Shown one piece after another: positions 62,189 through 64,000 of a stretch of 64,000 nt of DNA. Under the pieces are notes generated by a model that searched no databases, was not told the origin of the DNA, and saw only the letters and a program-made list of their open reading frames with translations. The DNA comes from Mycobacterium angelicum (lineage in GTDB: Bacteria; Actinomycetota; Actinomycetes; Mycobacteriales; Mycobacteriaceae), in the NCBI RefSeq assembly GCF_002086155.1, contig NZ_MVHE01000010.1, positions 62,001 through 126,000 on the forward strand, read 5' to 3'. Made by a program: the position numbers and the translations under genes. The stretch's first letter is position 1. Each line of letters begins with the position of its first letter.

Positions 62189-64000
62189 ATGAACGACGTT
62201 TCACCAATTCCGCTTCGCCCTGCCGAAACCCGTTCAGCAACAACGCCTTTCACCTGGTTCGCCGCGCTGTACCAGCGGGCGCGCATCTGGACGATCGGCT
62301 CGGACCCGGGACTGCTGCGGCTGCGGATGGCCAGTCGCACGACGGCCGCGCTGGCCTGCTCGATGCTGGCGCTGTACTTGTTGACCCGGGCGACCGGGCA
62401 GCCGCTGACCGTTGCGCTGCTCGGCGTCGTCATCACGATGATCGCCGCACGTTCGGTCACCGAACCCGACCCTCGTCAGCAACGGATAACGATGGCGCTG
62501 CTGCCGGTGCCGGCCGCGCTTTCCATCACCGCCGCGGCGCTGCTGGCCCCCCACCAAATCGCCGCCGACCTCGTGTTCGTGGTCATCGTGTTCGTCGCGG
62601 TGTATATCCGCCGTTTCGATGCCCGCGGCCGGGCGCTGGGCATGGTCGCCTTCATGGCCTACTTCTTCACCCTGTACCTGCGGGCCGGCCCGGCCGAGCT
62701 CCCGTGGATGATCGGCGCGGTGCTGGTGGGCACGCTGTGCACCTTCGTGATGAGCACCTACGTGCTGCCCGATCGGCCAGAACGCGTGCTGCGGGCCACA
62801 ATTCGCTCACTGCGGGCGCGAATGGCCATCGGCGTCGACACCACCGCCGACGCGATCCGGGCCGGGCATCTTGACCATCGGCGGCGTCGGCGCATGCACA
62901 CGCGGATCGCCCGGCTCAACGCGACCGCGCTGATGGTGCAAAGCCAGATCGAGGACAAGTACAACCCGGCCACGCTGTGGCCCGGGGTTAGCGGCGAGCA
63001 TCTGGCGCCGTGGTTGTTCGACGCCGAACTCGCCGTCGAATGGGTGGCGATCGCCGGACAGCGGGTTGCATTGAACGGCGCGCGAATTCCGGCGGACACG
63101 CGCGCCGAACTGGCCGGCGCCCTCACCCAGTTGGCCTGGGCCATCCGGTTACCCGAACCCCGGGGCCTGCGCGCGGCCGCCGGCCGAGCGCAAGGAATCC
63201 TGGACACTCAGCCCAGTCCGGCCTCAGCGGCTCAACACGACGAAAGCACCCTCATTCGCCGCCTCGCCCTGGCGATCGTCGCGGCGGCCAATGCCACCGC
63301 CGAAGTCCGGGCCCTAGTCGAGCACGCCGAGCACGCCGGACACGGCGAACCGGGTGAGCTAGATGAGCCAGGTGAGCCCGCTGAGCCCGCGTCAGAACCG
63401 CATCCTGCGGACTCCGATGGTCAATCCCCCAGCGGGTTGTTGCCGACGACACGGCAGGCCATCCAGGTTTCCATCGCCGCCGCACTTGCGATCATCACCG
63501 GCGAGTTGGTGTCGCCGGCACGCTGGTATTGGGCGGTGATCGCGGCGTTCGTCATCTTCGCCGGCACCAACTCGTGGGGCGAAACCCTGACCAAGGGCTG
63601 GCAGCGTCTGCTCGGCACGGTGCTGGGCGTACCCAGCGGCATGCTCATCGCCACACTGGTGGCCGGCAACAAGGTCGAGTCGCTGGTGCTGATCTTCGTA
63701 TGCCTGTTCTGCGCTTTCTATTTCATGAAGGTCACCTACAGCCTGATGACCTTCTGGATCACCACCATGCTGGCGCTGTTGTACGGGCTACTGGGCAAGT
63801 TCAGCTTCGGGGTGCTGATGCTGCGCATCGAAGAGACCGCGATCGGTGCCGTCATCGGTGTCACCGTCGCAATCCTGGTGTTGCCCACCAACATTCGAAC
63901 GACCATCCGCAACGACACCCGGGCCTTCCTGACGTCGTTGTCCGCTCTCATCCAGGCGTCGGTCGCGACCATGTTCGACGACGACGAGACCATGAGCCCT
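62189..64000 (+). CDS. FUSC family integral membrane protein, 3' end missing
   Basis: 604 codons are visible, beginning MNDVSPIPLRPAETRSATTP and running off the window. Two membrane blocks: about 50-190 (LACSMLALYLLTRATGQP, LVFVVIVFVAVYIRRFDARG) and about 430-560 (QAIQVSIAAALAIITGELVSPARWYWAVIAAFVIFAGTNSWGET...IGAVIGVTVAILVLPTN). Between lies a soluble helical region with a Glu/Pro/Gly-rich tract. FUSC (aromatic acid exporter/YccS-like) proteins are thought to export small molecules. A TMTTYWAV-type motif is seen as WYWAVIAAFVIFAG. A GTG one codon before the ATG could also serve. Confidence 0.85.
   Translation, partial: MNDVSPIPLRPAETRSATTPFTWFAALYQRARIWTIGSDPGLLRLRMASRTTAALACSMLALYLLTRATGQPLTVALLGVVITMIAARSVTEPDPRQQRITMALLPVPAALSITAAALLAPHQIAADLVFVVIVFVAVYIRRFDARGRALGMVAFMAYFFTLYLRAGPAELPWMIGAVLVGTLCTFVMSTYVLPDRPERVLRATIRSLRARMAIGVDTTADAIRAGHLDHRRRRRMHTRIARLNATALMVQSQIEDKYNPATLWPGVSGEHLAPWLFDAELAVEWVAIAGQRVALNGARIPADTRAELAGALTQLAWAIRLPEPRGLRAAAGRAQGILDTQPSPASAAQHDESTLIRRLALAIVAAANATAEVRALVEHAEHAGHGEPGELDEPGEPAEPASEPHPADSDGQSPSGLLPTTRQAIQVSIAAALAIITGELVSPARWYWAVIAAFVIFAGTNSWGETLTKGWQRLLGTVLGVPSGMLIATLVAGNKVESLVLIFVCLFCAFYFMKVTYSLMTFWITTMLALLYGLLGKFSFGVLMLRIEETAIGAVIGVTVAILVLPTNIRTTIRNDTRAFLTSLSALIQASVATMFDDDETMSP

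Overview
The window is high-GC chromosomal DNA from a slow-growing Mycobacterium. This rests on gene content: the mycolic-acid methyltransferases mmaA1-mmaA2-mmaA3-mmaA4, the FAS-II dehydratase genes hadA-hadB-hadC, an Mce ATPase gene (mkl/mceG), the recC-recB-recD block and LpqN, in nearly the order I remember from M. tuberculosis Rv0655 down to about Rv0580, read here in reverse. The species cannot be fixed from sequence alone. An intact mmaA3 points to a methoxymycolate producer among the close relatives of M. tuberculosis.

Layout. 1-4000: 5' part of mkl, a carotenoid oxygenase with a divergent TetR gene and a likely shared operator, then rplL-rplJ. 4000-10300: a translationally coupled trio (GH38 alpha-mannosidase, small SurA-like protein, ROK kinase) and a DinB-family gene whose 3' end lies in a palindromic repeat. 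10500-16750: ABC1 kinase, LipG, and mmaA1-A4. 16800-20200: an insertion relative to M. tuberculosis with a double-YCII (DGPF) protein, an ECF sigma factor and an aminotransferase. 20300-25000: rplA-rplK-nusG-secE, tRNA-Trp, hadC-hadB-hadA-rpmG, tRNA-Met, tRNA-Thr. 25100-27800: VapB-like protein, metallo-beta-lactamase-fold hydrolase, a membrane-anchored protein and EchA3. 27800-32100: a second insertion with a molybdopterin oxidoreductase lacking its Fe-S cysteines, a patatin and cyanase. 32400-40700: recC-recB-recD, each overlapping the next.

40740-49800 is the most unusual part. A complete two-gene secretion-type module (small EspC/WXG-like protein plus a WXG-type polymorphic toxin ending in a barnase-like ribonuclease with all four catalytic residues) is followed by a barstar immunity gene and an AT-richer orphan. 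About 6 kb away, just after recD, lies a graveyard of displaced cassettes from the same system: a start-less toxin C-terminus of another type with its presumed immunity gene, a 26-codon barnase tail, a second barstar gene and a degraded copy of the first immunity gene. Between the two arrays sits a very large histidine kinase-receiver-PP2C phosphatase-anti-sigma fusion, coupled to a STAS protein. In M. tuberculosis the same interval is, as I recall, a toxin-antitoxin hotspot plus the mce2 operon.

50000-64000: an amidohydrolase, a solitary mceF gene, an S-adenosylmethionine methyltransferase, a membrane protein with an embedded pseudokinase (Rv0585c position), a GH92 alpha-mannosidase, LpqN, a Ddn-like F420 protein, a lipoprotein hydrolase and a FUSC-family membrane protein cut off by the window end. 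No insertion sequences, prophage or CRISPR arrays were seen. Comparisons with M. tuberculosis are from memory, not from a search.
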